Positions 24,645-33,651 are shown, numbered from the stretch's first letter. The stretch: 64,000 nucleotides of DNA from Rivibacter subsaxonicus (GCF_004217215.1 NZ_SHKP01000006.1:310001-374000); one strand, 5' to 3'. A program made the numbers and translations. The notes: generated by a model not told the origin, from the sequence alone.

Positions 24645-26735
24645 TCAATCGCCGGCCGATTCCGGCGGCAGCAGGTCGGGTACCTCGAAGGCCTTGCCGG
24701 CGGCGGACGGCTTCGTGGCCGCCGTGCCCGGCAGGATCTCGAAGTCCGGCGTGAACGCGACGACGATGCTGCGCAGTTGATCGAAGGGCTTGCGGTCGCC
24801 GTCGAACTTCGCCTTGCCGGCCTTGAGCAGATCGTCGAAGGAGCTCGCGCCCATCATCACCAGGTTGAGGTTGGCGCGGTCGATGGTGATCGTCAGGTCG
24901 GGCCGCCGGGCCTGCTCGCCCTTGATGCTGGTCAGCGTCGCGTTGCTCATCTCCACCAGGTACTTCTCGCCGTTGTCGGGCGTAAGCAGGTTGATGGTGA
25001 AGCGCATGCCGTCGGCCTTGCGCGGATCGACGCTGATGCCGATGAAGTCGAGCCACTGCTCGGTCGACATCGCGCGGATGGTGTCGGGCCCGGAAGACCG
25101 CGGTGGCAAGCCGCCGGGCAGGCCGTTGCGCAGCTCGAAGGCGCCCTGCAGGAAGATGTTGCGCAGCGTCGGGCTCTCCTTCTGGTAGCCGAGCTGTTCG
25201 TAGGCGCTGGCCAGCAGGTCCTTGGCCGGCTGGTTGCGCGGCTGCGCGAACACCAGCTTGTTGAGGATCTCCGAGGCGTCGAGGTACTTGCCCTGCGCCA
25301 CCAGCTGCCTGCCCTTGGCCATGATCTTGTCGGAGCCACCCATCATCTCCACGTAGAGCGGTGCCGAGTCCTTGGGTGACAGCGGCGTGATGTTCACCGG
25401 GTTGCCGTCCCAGTAGCCGAGAAAGCGGTTGATGACGCCGCGGCTGTTGTGCATCTCGGAGCCGTGGTAGCTGCGTGCCGGCCACTGGCCCTGCAGGCTC
25501 TTGGGCAGTTGGTAGACGTTCTGGATCTCGTTGATCGTCACGCCCAGGTTGGCGTAGTGCAGCGACTGGTTGTTCAGGTTGGCGTAGGTGTCGCGCTGCG
25601 CGCGCATCACTTCCTGGATGCGATCGTTGCCCCAGCGCGGCCAACTGTGCGAGGCGAACATCACCTCGGCCTCCTGGCCGAACTTGTAGAGCGCCACGTT
25701 GATCTGCTTGGACCAGTTCAGCGCGTTGCGCACCGGCGCGCCGCGCGGCGTGTAGATGTTGTGGATGGTGCCGGTGATGTTCTCGGCCGCCCAGAAAGCC
25801 TTGAATTGCGGGAACCAGGTGTTCATCTCGACCGGCGCCTCGGTGTCCGGCGTGTTCTGGAACACCATCTTCACGCCGTCGAGCGTCACCTCCTCGAAGT
25901 CCTTGCTGATGATCAGGTTGGGCGCGATCAGGCCCGTGTTGCCGTTGGCCACGTTCTTGCCGATCGACTGGTCCACATGGCCATGCGGGTCGCGCGGCAG
26001 CAGCACGGCGTACGAGTACTGCGTGCGGCGCGACATCGCGTTGCCGGAAAAGACGTTCTCCGAGATCGCCTCCTGCAGAAAGTGCTCGGGCGCGATGATC
26101 TTGACCTTGCCGCTGACCACGTCGGCCTCGTCGACCACGCCGCGCACGCCGCCGAAATGGTCGACGTGCGAGTGTGAATAGACGACGCCGAGCACCGGCC
26201 GCGCGCCGAGCTTCTCGTTGATGAAGGCGAGCGCGGCGCGCGCCGTTTCCTTGGCCGTCAACGGGTCGAAGACGATCCAGCCGGTGTCGCCCTTGATGAA
26301 CGTGATGTTGGCGAGATCGAAGCCGCGCACTTGGTAGATCCGGCCCGGAAGCACCTCGTAGAGCCCGTAGGCCATGTTCAGCACTGCCTGGCGCTGCAGC
26401 GAAGGATGGATGCTCTCGAACTCCTTGCCCTTGAGCAGCCAGGCGTAGCTGCCCATGTCCCAGGCCACGTGGCCGGCATCGGCCTTGATCTGCTTGAAGG
26501 GCGGTTCGGCGATGAAGCCCTTCTTCGCCTCGTCGAAATCGCGCTTGTCGTCCAGCGGCAGCTTTGCCTTGTTGCCATTGCGCAGTTCGATCGTGAAGGT
26601 CGACGGTGGGCTGCCCTTGGGGTCGAAGTGCTTGCCGGACAGCGGGTCGGCGCTGGCGGCCTGGGTGGCCACGGCAATGCACCCCGTGAGTGCGATGCCG
26701 AGCGCGCGTACGATCTTGCCGGAAGACGTCTTCAT
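24645..26735 (-). CDS. SdsA-like secreted alkylsulfatase (MBL fold)
   Basis: 696 residues, near the size of SdsA1 (about 650). A signal peptide ends near ATQAASAD. The binuclear zinc site is VYSHSHVDHFGG near 210, with EHFLQEAISENVFSGNAM after it, a stretch typical of alkylsulfatases; a dimerisation domain and a C-terminal SCP2-like domain (PDLTITIDRANLNLVMMGA) follow. It hydrolyses alkyl sulfates such as SDS in the periplasm, freeing sulfate and a fatty alcohol. AAAGGAGATCGCG precedes the ATG. No LysR-type SdsB regulator adjoins it, but its 273-base upstream region is rich in inverted repeats. Confidence 0.92.
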   Translation of the reverse strand: MKTSSGKIVRALGIALTGCIAVATQAASADPLSGKHFDPKGSPPSTFTIELRNGNKAKLPLDDKRDFDEAKKGFIAEPPFKQIKADAGHVAWDMGSYAWLLKGKEFESIHPSLQRQAVLNMAYGLYEVLPGRIYQVRGFDLANITFIKGDTGWIVFDPLTAKETARAALAFINEKLGARPVLGVVYSHSHVDHFGGVRGVVDEADVVSGKVKIIAPEHFLQEAISENVFSGNAMSRRTQYSYAVLLPRDPHGHVDQSIGKNVANGNTGLIAPNLIISKDFEEVTLDGVKMVFQNTPDTEAPVEMNTWFPQFKAFWAAENITGTIHNIYTPRGAPVRNALNWSKQINVALYKFGQEAEVMFASHSWPRWGNDRIQEVMRAQRDTYANLNNQSLHYANLGVTINEIQNVYQLPKSLQGQWPARSYHGSEMHNSRGVINRFLGYWDGNPVNITPLSPKDSAPLYVEMMGGSDKIMAKGRQLVAQGKYLDASEILNKLVFAQPRNQPAKDLLASAYEQLGYQKESPTLRNIFLQGAFELRNGLPGGLPPRSSGPDTIRAMSTEQWLDFIGISVDPRKADGMRFTINLLTPDNGEKYLVEMSNATLTSIKGEQARRPDLTITIDRANLNLVMMGASSFDDLLKAGKAKFDGDRKPFDQLRSIVVAFTPDFEILPGTAATKPSAAGKAFEVPDLLPPESAGD

Positions 26736-26821
26736 CGCGATCTCCTTTGTGTGTTTGCCGCAGGGTGTGTCGACCACCGGTCGGTGCCCTTGATCCAGAT
26801 CATTGTTTGGCCACCGCCTCG

Positions 26822-26867
26822 ATGCGTCCAATGCATTCGAGGGGTGGCGTCCATATCCTGGACGCAT
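26822..26867. promoter_or_regulatory. Triple half-site cluster upstream of the alkylsulfatase gene
   Basis: ATGCGTCCA (26822-26830), GCGTCCA (26847-26853) and the inverse TGGACGCAT (26859-26867) lie 87-132 bases upstream of the alkylsulfatase start. The last two form a perfect 7-bp hairpin around TATCC. The arrangement looks like a multi-site operator. Confidence 0.4.
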
Positions 26868-26958
26868 GGAGATCGCGCACTGACGGCTCCGCCACGCCCC
26901 GGCGCTGGCCGTATGCGGCAGCTTCGACCGTGCGGTCGTGACGTCGTGTGCGGGTCGA

Positions 26959-26983
26959 CCGATGTCGTCGCGACCGACATCGG
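26959..26983. promoter_or_regulatory. 9-bp inverted repeat with 7-bp spacer
   Basis: CCGATGTCG (26959-26967) and CGACATCGG (26975-26983) are perfect complements around TCGCGAC. It lies just downstream of the small minus-strand membrane gene (27009-27269) and 224 bases upstream of the alkylsulfatase start. No T-run follows on either strand, so an operator is as likely as a terminator. Confidence 0.4.
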
Positions 26984-27008
26984 GGGCTGCTCGTCGCGCG
27001 GGCCGCGC

Positions 27009-27269
27009 TCAGTGCGTCGGTGGCTGATCCTGCTTCTTGGCGATCTGGCGCGACACCTCCGACTGCACCCGGGCTCTTTGCCGCGCGCGCAGGCGCCGTG
27101 CGAGCCACAGGCCGAGCAGCCAGGGCCAGAGCGCCGCGACGATGGCGCCACTCGAGACCGCAACCATGTAGGCGCTGTTCGGGTCGCTCACGAACCGGCC
27201 GCCATGGAACAGCAGCAGCAGCGAGTAAGAGACGATCGCGCCCAGCACGATCCCGATGTAGTGATGCAT
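27009..27269 (-). CDS. Small two-helix membrane protein
   Basis: 86 residues. MHHYIGIVLGAIVSYSLLLLF forms helix one (about 4-22) and AVSSGAIVAALWPWLLGLWLA helix two (about 38-57), followed by a strongly basic, glutamine-rich cytoplasmic tail (RRLRARQRARVQSEVSRQIAKKQ). An AGAGGGCAGAG ribosome site precedes the ATG. The family is not recognised. It is divergent from the GNAT gene and upstream of the alkylsulfatase gene on the same strand. Confidence 0.65.
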   Translation of the reverse strand: MHHYIGIVLGAIVSYSLLLLFHGGRFVSDPNSAYMVAVSSGAIVAALWPWLLGLWLARRLRARQRARVQSEVSRQIAKKQDQPPTH

Positions 27270-27379
27270 CTCTGCCCTCTGGAGCTAGCGACGGTCCAGT
27301 GTAGCGGCGCGCGACCGGGCTCCGGTGGCGCGCCCCGAGGCGCCGCAACCACGCCGCGGGCCGGCTCCCGGCGTCGCGT

Positions 27380-27396
27380 TCGTGCACAGTGCACGA
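27380..27396. promoter_or_regulatory. 17-bp palindrome upstream of the GNAT gene
   Basis: TCGTGCAC, one base, GTGCACGA: perfect 8-bp arms, in the 190-base gap between the divergent small membrane gene and the GNAT gene, 63 bases before the latter. It is a good candidate operator for either gene. Confidence 0.4.
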
Positions 27397-27459
27397 CTTG
27401 GCCGGCCGGCCGTGCCGGCTGGCGACGTTGAGCCACCCGACGGCGATACTGCCTTCCCC

Positions 27460-28002
27460 ATGCCCGCTCCCGTGCTCACGGTGCGCCTGCGCCCGACCAT
27501 GCTGTCCGATCTCGATGACGTCATCGAGATCGAGAACGACGCTGCCAACCTGCCGTTCATCACGCCCTGGGAGCGCACCCAGCACGAGGGCGCGGTGCGC
27601 TTCCCGGACTTTCGCCATTTCATCGTCGAGGCCGGCCCGGGCTTCGAGCGCGCCGGCTTCGTGATCCTGCAGGGCTGCCGCAGCCAGCATCGCTCGGTCG
27701 AGCTCAAGCGCATCGTGCTGCAGTCCAAGGGGCAGGGCCTCGGTCGCGCCTGCGTGCGTCTGCTCAAGCAGATGGCGTTTCGCGACCTGCACGCGCACCG
27801 TTTCTGGCTCGACGTGAAGACGCTCAACACCCGGGCCCAGGCGCTCTACGCGAGCGAGGGCTTCGTCGAGGAGGGCCGGCTGCGCGAAAGCGTGCGGGTC
27901 AACATCGACGGTGTCGACGGCTACGACTCGCTGATCCTGATGTCGATGCTCGACCGCGAGTACGCGGCGCGGGTGGCGATGGGGCTGGAGGCGCTCGCAT
28001 GA
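27460..28002 (+). CDS. GNAT family N-acetyltransferase
   Basis: 180 residues. The acetyl-CoA binding motif A is LQSKGQGLGRACVRLL near residue 95, preceded by the strand RSVELKRIVL and followed by HRFWLDVKTLNTRAQALYASEGFVEEGRLRE, the motif-B region of GNAT enzymes. The ATG at 27460 is preferred; upstream in-frame codons overlap the regulatory palindrome and look non-coding. It would transfer acetyl to an amine of an unknown substrate. The stop overlaps the next ATG (ATGA). Confidence 0.88.
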   Translation: MPAPVLTVRLRPTMLSDLDDVIEIENDAANLPFITPWERTQHEGAVRFPDFRHFIVEAGPGFERAGFVILQGCRSQHRSVELKRIVLQSKGQGLGRACVRLLKQMAFRDLHAHRFWLDVKTLNTRAQALYASEGFVEEGRLRESVRVNIDGVDGYDSLILMSMLDREYAARVAMGLEALA

Positions 28003-28715
28003 AACGCCTGGCCTGCGCCTGCTGGCTCGCGCTGCTGGCCTGCGGCGGCGTGCGAGCCGCGGGCGACGCGCCGGCGAGCGGCCCCTCGCTCTGGGTCTAC
28101 GTGGACGGTGCCGGCATCGCCCATTTCGCATCGAGCCGCATCGACGGCCGCTATGCGCCGGTGATGGCCGACACGCCCGGTGGCGCTGGCCGCGTACCGG
28201 GCAAGGCCGACAACCACACGGCGCTGCTCACCTGGCTCGACATCGCACCGCAAGCCCGCAGCGTGCAGCCACTGGTGCGGCACGCCGCGCGTGAGCACGG
28301 CGTCGATGCCGAACTGCTCAACGCGCTGATCGCGGTCGAGTCGGCCTTCGATGCGCGCGCGGTGTCGCCGCGCGGTGCGATCGGCCTGATGCAGATCACG
28401 CCGGTCACCGCCGACCGCTACGCGACCCGGGCCGAGGCGCAAAGGCCGGCCGCGGAGCGGCTGCTCGATGCGCGCACCAACATCCAGACCGGCGCCCGCA
28501 TGCTGGCCGACCTGAACCGCCGCTTCGGCCGTCTCGACCTGGCCCTCGCCGCCTGGAACGCCGGCGAGGGCACGGTGCGCAAGCATGGCGGCGCGATGCC
28601 GCCGATCGACGAGACCCGCGCCCATGTGCAACAGGTGCTCGAGCTCTACTGGGCGCTTCTGCAACAGCGCCAGGCGCGGGTGGCCACCGGGATGAGAATG
28701 GTCGAGAAGCCCTGA
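27999..28715 (+). CDS. Lytic transglycosylase (SLT domain)
   Basis: 238 residues. A signal peptide (LACACWLALLACGGVRA) has a Cys but no proper lipobox spacing, so it is probably periplasmic. The SLT domain shows LLNALIAVESAFDARAVSP with the catalytic Glu near residue 113, GAIGLMQITPVTADRY, NIQTGARMLADLNRRF and LALAAWNAGEG. It cleaves peptidoglycan glycan strands to 1,6-anhydromuropeptides. It is coupled to the GNAT gene by a 4-base overlap. Confidence 0.92.
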   Translation: MKRLACACWLALLACGGVRAAGDAPASGPSLWVYVDGAGIAHFASSRIDGRYAPVMADTPGGAGRVPGKADNHTALLTWLDIAPQARSVQPLVRHAAREHGVDAELLNALIAVESAFDARAVSPRGAIGLMQITPVTADRYATRAEAQRPAAERLLDARTNIQTGARMLADLNRRFGRLDLALAAWNAGEGTVRKHGGAMPPIDETRAHVQQVLELYWALLQQRQARVATGMRMVEKP

Positions 28716-28729
28716 AATAGGAGCCCGCG

Positions 28730-30352
28730 ATGCGCAGCACGATGATGGAGATCCCGCTGTCTCTGAACCATCTGCTGGAGCGCGCGGGCACGCTGTTCGT
28801 CGGTGGACGCATCGTCTCGCGCCTGCCCGACAAGAGCCTGCGCGAACACAGCTACGGCCAGTGGCACCGGCGCACTCTGGCGCTGGCGGCGGCGCTGCAG
28901 GAGCTCGGCTTGCGCAAGGGCGAGCGCGTCGCCACGCTGAGCTGGAACCACCACGCGCACCTCGAGTGCTACTTCGGCGTCCCGGCCGCCGGTGGCGTGC
29001 TGCACACGCTGAACCTGCGCCTGGCGCCCGAGGAACTCGGCTGGATCGCCGCCGATGCACAGGACCGCTTCCTGGTCGTCGACGACGTGCTGCTGCCGCT
29101 CTACCGGCAATTCGCGCACCTGCACAAGTTCGAGCGCGTGATCGTGTTCCCGTTCACGGGCGCGCCGGTGCCCGACGAATTCAGCGACTACGAACAGTTG
29201 CTGGCCGGCGCCGACGGCGAGGGCTTCGTTGCGTTGCCACACGAGGAGACCGATCCGGTCGCCATGTGCTACACGAGCGGCACCACCGGCCGGCCCAAGG
29301 GCGTGGTCTATTCGCACCGCTCGACGGTGCTGCACACGCTGATCGGCTGTCTCGGCGACCACTGGGGCCTGAAGAGCACCGACGTCGTGCTGCCGGTCAC
29401 GCCGATGTTCCATGCCAACTGCTGGGGCCTGCCCTACGCGGCGGTGATGCTCGGCGTGACGATGGTGTTCCCCGGCCCGCACCTGCATCCGGTCGACCTG
29501 CTCGACCTGATGCAACTCGAGCCGCCAACGCTGGCGCTGGGCGTGCCGACCATCTGGATGAGCCTGATCCAGACCTTCGACGCCGCGCAGACCGGCGAGC
29601 CCGGTCGCTGGAAGCTGCCGGCCGGCATGCGCTCGCTGGTGGGTGGGGCGGCGGTGCCGGAGGCGCTGATCCGCGCCTTCGACAGGCACGGTGTCTGGCT
29701 GCTGCAGGGCTGGGGCATGACCGAGACCTCGCCGCTGGCGACCGTGTCCTATCCGCGCGCCGAGTTGCGTGATGCGGGCATCGACGAGCGCTATCGCCGC
29801 GCCGCGCTGGCCGGGGTGCCGGCCCCGCTGGTCGAGGTGCGCATCCGCACCGACGAAGGCAGCGACGCGCCCTGGGACGGCGTCACGATGGGCGAGATCC
29901 AGGTCCGCGGCCCCTTCATCACCCGCGAGTACCACGAGGTGCCGGTCGCCGAAGACAAGTTCACGCCCGACGGCTGGCTGCGCACCGGCGATGTCGCGAC
30001 CATGGACGCGCTCGGATTCGTGCGCATCACCGACCGCACCAAGGACCTCATCAAGAGCGGCGGCGAGTGGATCAGTTCGGTCGATCTGGAGAACGCGCTG
30101 ATGGCGCACCCGGCGCTGGCCGAGGCCGCGGTGATCGCGCTTCCCGACGAGAAGTGGGGCGAGCGCCCGCTGGCCTGCCTCGTCTTCAAGCCGGGCCAGC
30201 AGGCCGACGCCGCGGCACTCGGTGCGCACCTGCTCGCGCAGGGCTTTGCGAAATGGCAGTTGCCGGACCGTTACGAGGTGATCGACGCCGTGCCGCGCAC
30301 CTCGACCGGCAAGTTCTGGAAGCTCAAGCTGCGCGAGCGCTTTGCGCGTTGA
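28730..30352 (+). CDS. Medium/long-chain fatty-acid-CoA ligase
   Basis: 540 residues. ANL motifs: [20 protein letters not shown] near 180, [17 protein letters not shown] near 330, [41 protein letters not shown] near 415-450, and [14 protein letters not shown] with the catalytic Lys near the end. [16 protein letters not shown] is typical of the FadD3/AlkK-like group. It activates fatty acids to CoA thioesters for beta-oxidation. The start ATG at 28730 follows the transglycosylase stop by 14 bases. Confidence 0.9.
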   Translation: MRSTMMEIPLSLNHLLERAGTLFVGGRIVSRLPDKSLREHSYGQWHRRTLALAAALQELGLRKGERVATLSWNHHAHLECYFGVPAAGGVLHTLNLRLAPEELGWIAADAQDRFLVVDDVLLPLYRQFAHLHKFERVIVFPFTGAPVPDEFSDYEQLLAGADGEGFVALPHEETDPVAMCYTSGTTGRPKGVVYSHRSTVLHTLIGCLGDHWGLKSTDVVLPVTPMFHANCWGLPYAAVMLGVTMVFPGPHLHPVDLLDLMQLEPPTLALGVPTIWMSLIQTFDAAQTGEPGRWKLPAGMRSLVGGAAVPEALIRAFDRHGVWLLQGWGMTETSPLATVSYPRAELRDAGIDERYRRAALAGVPAPLVEVRIRTDEGSDAPWDGVTMGEIQVRGPFITREYHEVPVAEDKFTPDGWLRTGDVATMDALGFVRITDRTKDLIKSGGEWISSVDLENALMAHPALAEAAVIALPDEKWGERPLACLVFKPGQQADAAALGAHLLAQGFAKWQLPDRYEVIDAVPRTSTGKFWKLKLRERFAR

Positions 30353-30522
30353 GCGTTGAGTCGGTGGGCAGTGCAGCCGCGTGGCGCCGGCCGCATCGCG
30401 ACCGCGGGATCGGCACCATGCAATCCGGCAGGCCCGGTGCTAGGCTGAAACTTCGGCCAAGCTCATGCGGCAACGCATGCCGCCGGCCGAGCCTTCTGCA
30501 AACCCCAGACGAGGAGACTCCC

Positions 30523-31011
30523 ATGCATGTCAGAAGACTGTTCTGTCGGCTCGCTGCCACCGCACTGTGCGGGCTGGCGGTCGCCGCGCAGGCGCAGGTT
30601 CCGCAGTACGGGCCCAACGTGACACTCGAGCAGGCGCGCAAGGCCGTGGACGCGGCCATCGCGGATGCGGGCAAGCAGGGCCTGCCGATGGCGGTGGCCG
30701 TGGTCGACACCGCCGGCCAACTGGTGGCCTTCGAGCGCATGAACAATACCCAGACCGCCAGCACCGCGGTGGCGCAGGACAAGGCGGTCTCGGCCGCGAT
30801 GTACCGGCGTCCGACCAAGGCCTTTCAGGACGCGGTCGCTGGTGGCGGCGCCGGCACGCGTGTCCTCTCGCTGCGCGGTGCCAGCGCGGTCGAAGGCGGA
30901 TTGCCGCTGGTGGTCGAAGGCAAGATCATCGGCGCCATCGGGGTCTCCGGCGCGACCTCCGAGCAGGACGGCGTGGTCGCCAAGGCGGGCGCCGACGCGC
31001 TGGCGAAGTGA
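30523..31011 (+). CDS. HbpS/GlcG-family secreted heme-binding-like protein
   Basis: 162 residues. A signal peptide (LFCRLAATALCGLAVAAQAQ) is followed by the compact GlcG/HbpS fold: LTLEQARKAVDAAIADAGK-type helix, PMAVAVVDTAGQLVAFERM, TASTAVAQDKAVSAA and the GGLPLVVEGKIIGAIGVSGATSEQD turn. Related proteins bind heme or corrinoids extracytoplasmically, and GlcG itself has no firm function. GAGGAG stands six bases before the ATG. It is probably monocistronic, with a 170-base leader. Confidence 0.88.
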   Translation: MHVRRLFCRLAATALCGLAVAAQAQVPQYGPNVTLEQARKAVDAAIADAGKQGLPMAVAVVDTAGQLVAFERMNNTQTASTAVAQDKAVSAAMYRRPTKAFQDAVAGGGAGTRVLSLRGASAVEGGLPLVVEGKIIGAIGVSGATSEQDGVVAKAGADALAK

Positions 31012-31048
31012 CCGTCCAGGTCCGGTTGCCGCCGCGGCGGCAGCCGGA

Positions 31049-32542
31049 TCAGGAAGCGGCGCGTGCCGCCGGCGCGGCGCCCAGGAGTTCGGCGCCGATG
31101 CGCAGCACGGCCTCGACCAGCGCGTCGAAGTCGGCGCGCCGGCTGCGGTGGTTGGCCACCGCCACCCGCAGGCAATAACGCCCGCCGAGCGTCGTGTACG
31201 AGGGTGCCGCGATGCCTTGCTCCTGCAACTGCAGCAGCAGCTCGCGGTTGATCGCGTCGAGCGCGGCGTCGTCGAGCCGGCCCGGGTTGTAGCGGAAGCA
31301 GACGATGTCGAGCCCGATCGGCGCCATCAGTTCGAGCTCGGCCGGCCGCGCCGCGATCAACTCGCCGAGGTAGTGCGCCTGCTCGACGTTGCGCGCGATC
31401 ATGCGGCCGAAGCGATCGAGCCCGTGCTCCTTGATCGACATCCAGACCTTCAGCGCGCGGAACTGGCGCGAGAGCTGTACGCCGTAGTCGCTGAACCAGA
31501 GCTTGCCGCCGGCCAGCCCGCGCGTGCCGTGCTCGAGGTACTCGGGCGTCAGCGAAAAGCTGTTGCGATGGGCCGGCTCGTCGCGCACCAGCACGCAGCC
31601 GGCCTCGAACGGGACGTGCATCCACTTGTGCAGGTCCAGGGCCACCGAGTCGGCGCGCGCTATGCCGCGCAACTGAGGCCGCACGTTGTCGGCCAGCACC
31701 GCCACCGCGCCGATCGCACCGTCGACGTGGAACCACAGGCCCTCGCGCGCACACAGATCGGCCAGCGCGTCGAGGTCGTCGATGGCGCCGGTGTTGACGG
31801 TGCCGGCGCTGCCGATCACGCAGATCGGCTGCAGGCCGGCGCCGCGGTCGGCGTCGATCATCTGCTTCAACGCTGCCAGGTCGATCGTGTAGTCGGCCAG
31901 CACCGGCACCCGCCGCAGCGCCTGGCTGCCCAGCCCGAGCAGTTCGAGTGCCTTCTGGTTGCAACTGTGAACCTCGACCGAGGCGTAGACGCTCATCGGC
32001 TTCGGCGCGGCCGCCACGCCCTGGTGGCGCACATCGGCACCGGCGTGCGTGTTGCGCGCCACCGTGAGCCCGACCAGGTTGGCCATCGAGCCGCCGCTCA
32101 CCAGCAGGCCGCTGGCGCCGGCCGGAAAGCCGAGCATGTCCTTGAGCCAGCCGATCACCTGCGCCTCGACCAGGTTGGCCGCATGGTTGCCGCCGCCGAG
32201 GTTGCTGTTCATCGTCGCGGCCAGGAAATCGGCCAGCGCACCGAGCACCGTGCCGTTGCCCATGTACCAGGCCCAGAAGCGTGGATGGATGTTGCCAGTC
32301 GGGTAGGGCAGCACGTCGTTCGCGAAGGCCTGATAGGCCGCCTGCGCGCCTTCGGGCTCGCGCGGCGCCGGGCCGTCGAAGCGGCGCGCCACCTCGGGCG
32401 GCACCGCCTGCCACACCGGCCGCTCGGCCACGGTCTCGAGGTAGTCGAGCGCGTCGTCGACCATGCGATGGGCCAGCGCCCGCATCGCCGGCCAGTCTTG
32501 CGGGTCGAGCGACTCCGCCTCGTCCGGCGTGGCGTCGCTCAT
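31049..32542 (-). CDS. Pyridoxal-phosphate-dependent group II decarboxylase (aromatic amino acid / glutamate decarboxylase-like)
   Basis: 497 residues. Group II PLP decarboxylase landmarks: GNIHPRFWAWYMGNG near 90, LLVSGGSMANLVGL near 145, VYASVEVHSCNQKALELLG with the ring-stacking His, WFHVDGAIGA with the pyridine-binding Asp near 285, and SVALDLHKWMHVPFEAGCV with the Schiff-base Lys near 318. The substrate (tyrosine, tryptophan, aspartate or other) is not readable. The ATG at 32542 follows copy C of the G-rich repeat, and the universal stress gene lies upstream on the same strand. Confidence 0.9.
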   Translation of the reverse strand: MSDATPDEAESLDPQDWPAMRALAHRMVDDALDYLETVAERPVWQAVPPEVARRFDGPAPREPEGAQAAYQAFANDVLPYPTGNIHPRFWAWYMGNGTVLGALADFLAATMNSNLGGGNHAANLVEAQVIGWLKDMLGFPAGASGLLVSGGSMANLVGLTVARNTHAGADVRHQGVAAAPKPMSVYASVEVHSCNQKALELLGLGSQALRRVPVLADYTIDLAALKQMIDADRGAGLQPICVIGSAGTVNTGAIDDLDALADLCAREGLWFHVDGAIGAVAVLADNVRPQLRGIARADSVALDLHKWMHVPFEAGCVLVRDEPAHRNSFSLTPEYLEHGTRGLAGGKLWFSDYGVQLSRQFRALKVWMSIKEHGLDRFGRMIARNVEQAHYLGELIAARPAELELMAPIGLDIVCFRYNPGRLDDAALDAINRELLLQLQEQGIAAPSYTTLGGRYCLRVAVANHRSRRADFDALVEAVLRIGAELLGAAPAARAAS

Positions 32543-32548
32543 CTCACG

Positions 32549-32618
32549 CCCGCCCGGCCGCCCGAAGGGCGTGAGAGCCCCCTCGGGGGGCAACGAACGC
32601 TGTGAGTGCGGGGGGCAC
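32549..32618. repeat. G-rich palindromic repeat, copy C
   Basis: Contains GGCCGCCCGAAGG, the shared core GCCCCCTCGGGGGGC, CGAACGCTGTGAGTG and a G6 run. It fills most of the 83-base gap between the universal stress gene's stop and the decarboxylase start, in the same orientation as copies A and B. Confidence 0.8.
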
Positions 32619-32625
32619 TCATCAA

Positions 32626-33048
32626 TCAGCGCACCAGCAGCACCGGCAACTTGCAGCCGGCCAGCACCTTGGTGGCGACCGAGCCCATCACCATGTTCAG
32701 CACGCTGCCCTGGCCGTGCGAGCCCATCATCAGCAGATCGAAGCCGCCCGAGTCCGCCTTCTGGGAGATGACTTCGGCCACATGGCCCGTCATGCCGACG
32801 AACTCGGCCTGCAGGCCGTGCTGTTCGAAGAAGGCGCGGATCGGCTCGAAGACCTTCTCCACCTCGTCGTGGTAGTACTCGTCGAGCATCTCCCGGCTGA
32901 GCGACGATGCCGCATGCGGCGAGACCTTCGGCACTGCATGAACCACCGTGTACTGGTGGTTCGATCCAAACCACTCGGGATGCCCCGCCACATAGGCGAG
33001 CATGTGCTTGGTATAGGCACTGCCGTCGACGGCAAGCAGGATCTTCAT
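32626..33048 (-). CDS. Universal stress protein UspA family
   Basis: 140 residues, one Usp domain. It opens MKILLAVDGSAYT and ends with the ATP-binding loop MGSHGQGSVLNMVMGSVATKVL, which matches the G-2x-G-9x-G-S pattern of ATP-binding members. It is a cytoplasmic stress-adaptation protein. AAGGAG precedes the ATG. It is divergent from a second usp gene, with a candidate FNR-type site between. Confidence 0.93.
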   Translation of the reverse strand: MKILLAVDGSAYTKHMLAYVAGHPEWFGSNHQYTVVHAVPKVSPHAASSLSREMLDEYYHDEVEKVFEPIRAFFEQHGLQAEFVGMTGHVAEVISQKADSGGFDLLMMGSHGQGSVLNMVMGSVATKVLAGCKLPVLLVR

Positions 33049-33138
33049 GGCTTCTCCTTGCGGGTTCTGCGGCCTGGCGAACGAGGTGGATTCTGTGTCA
33101 AATGCGGCGCGCCGGGGCAAGCCGTGCTCGCCGGGCCC

Positions 33139-33152
33139 TTGATCGAGCGCAA
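33139..33152. promoter_or_regulatory. Candidate FNR/ANR-type box between divergent usp genes
   Basis: TTGATCGAGCGCAA keeps a perfect left half (TTGAT) and three or four bases of the right half of the FNR consensus TTGAT-N4-ATCAA. It is centred about 42 bases upstream of where a TSS would fall if TCTAGG (33172-33177) is the -10 of the plus-strand usp gene. Usp genes are often under low-oxygen control. Confidence 0.35.
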
Positions 33153-33210
33153 GCGGCGCGCGGCCTGGTGCTCTAGGCTGCGGGACACGCCGATCCACCG
33201 GAGACCCGCC

Positions 33211-33651
33211 ATGAAGATCCTCGTCGCCGTCGACGGTTCCGAGCTCGCGCTCGACGCGGCGCGCCATGCGCTCGAGTTGCGTCGTCACGGTCTGCAGGCC
33301 AGCTTCCTGCTGGCGACGGTGCAGGAGCCGACCTACGTCTATGAAATGGTGCTGGCGCCCGATGCCGAGGTGCTGGAGCGGCTCGGCGGCACCGTGGGTT
33401 CACGCGCGCTGGCCGGTGCGCAGGCGCTGTTCGATGCGGCCGGCCTGCCTTGCGAGCGCGAAATCGGCTCCGGCCTGCCGGCACCGACGCTCATCGAGAT
33501 GGCCGAGCGCCATGGTTGCGCGGCGCTGATCCTCGGTGCGCGCGGTCTCGGCGGCCTGCGCGGCGCGCTGCTGGGCTCGGTATCGCAGGCGGTGTTGGCC
33601 GCAGCCAGGCTGCCGGTGACGATCGTCAAGCACGCCGAAACGGCTGGCTGA
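33211..33651 (+). CDS. Universal stress protein UspA family (second copy)
   Basis: 146 residues. It starts MKILVAVDGSELALDAARHAL and ends with the nucleotide-binding loop LGARGLGGLRGALLGSVSQAVL and PVTIVK. It is only distantly similar to the neighbouring divergent Usp, so not a recent duplicate. GGAG lies eight bases before the ATG. It should bind ATP and act in stress or oxygen-limitation survival. Confidence 0.93.
   Translation: MKILVAVDGSELALDAARHALELRRHGLQASFLLATVQEPTYVYEMVLAPDAEVLERLGGTVGSRALAGAQALFDAAGLPCEREIGSGLPAPTLIEMAERHGCAALILGARGLGGLRGALLGSVSQAVLAAARLPVTIVKHAETAG

Noticed and set aside
16814-30352. The two acyl-CoA ligases as a duplication
   Set aside because: They belong to different subgroups: different P-loops (TSGTTSRPK versus TSGTTGRPK), different lengths and little similarity outside superfamily motifs.
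30523-31011. glcG of a glycolate oxidase operon
   Set aside because: No glcDEF genes are nearby and the protein has a signal peptide, so only the HbpS/GlcG family level is supported.
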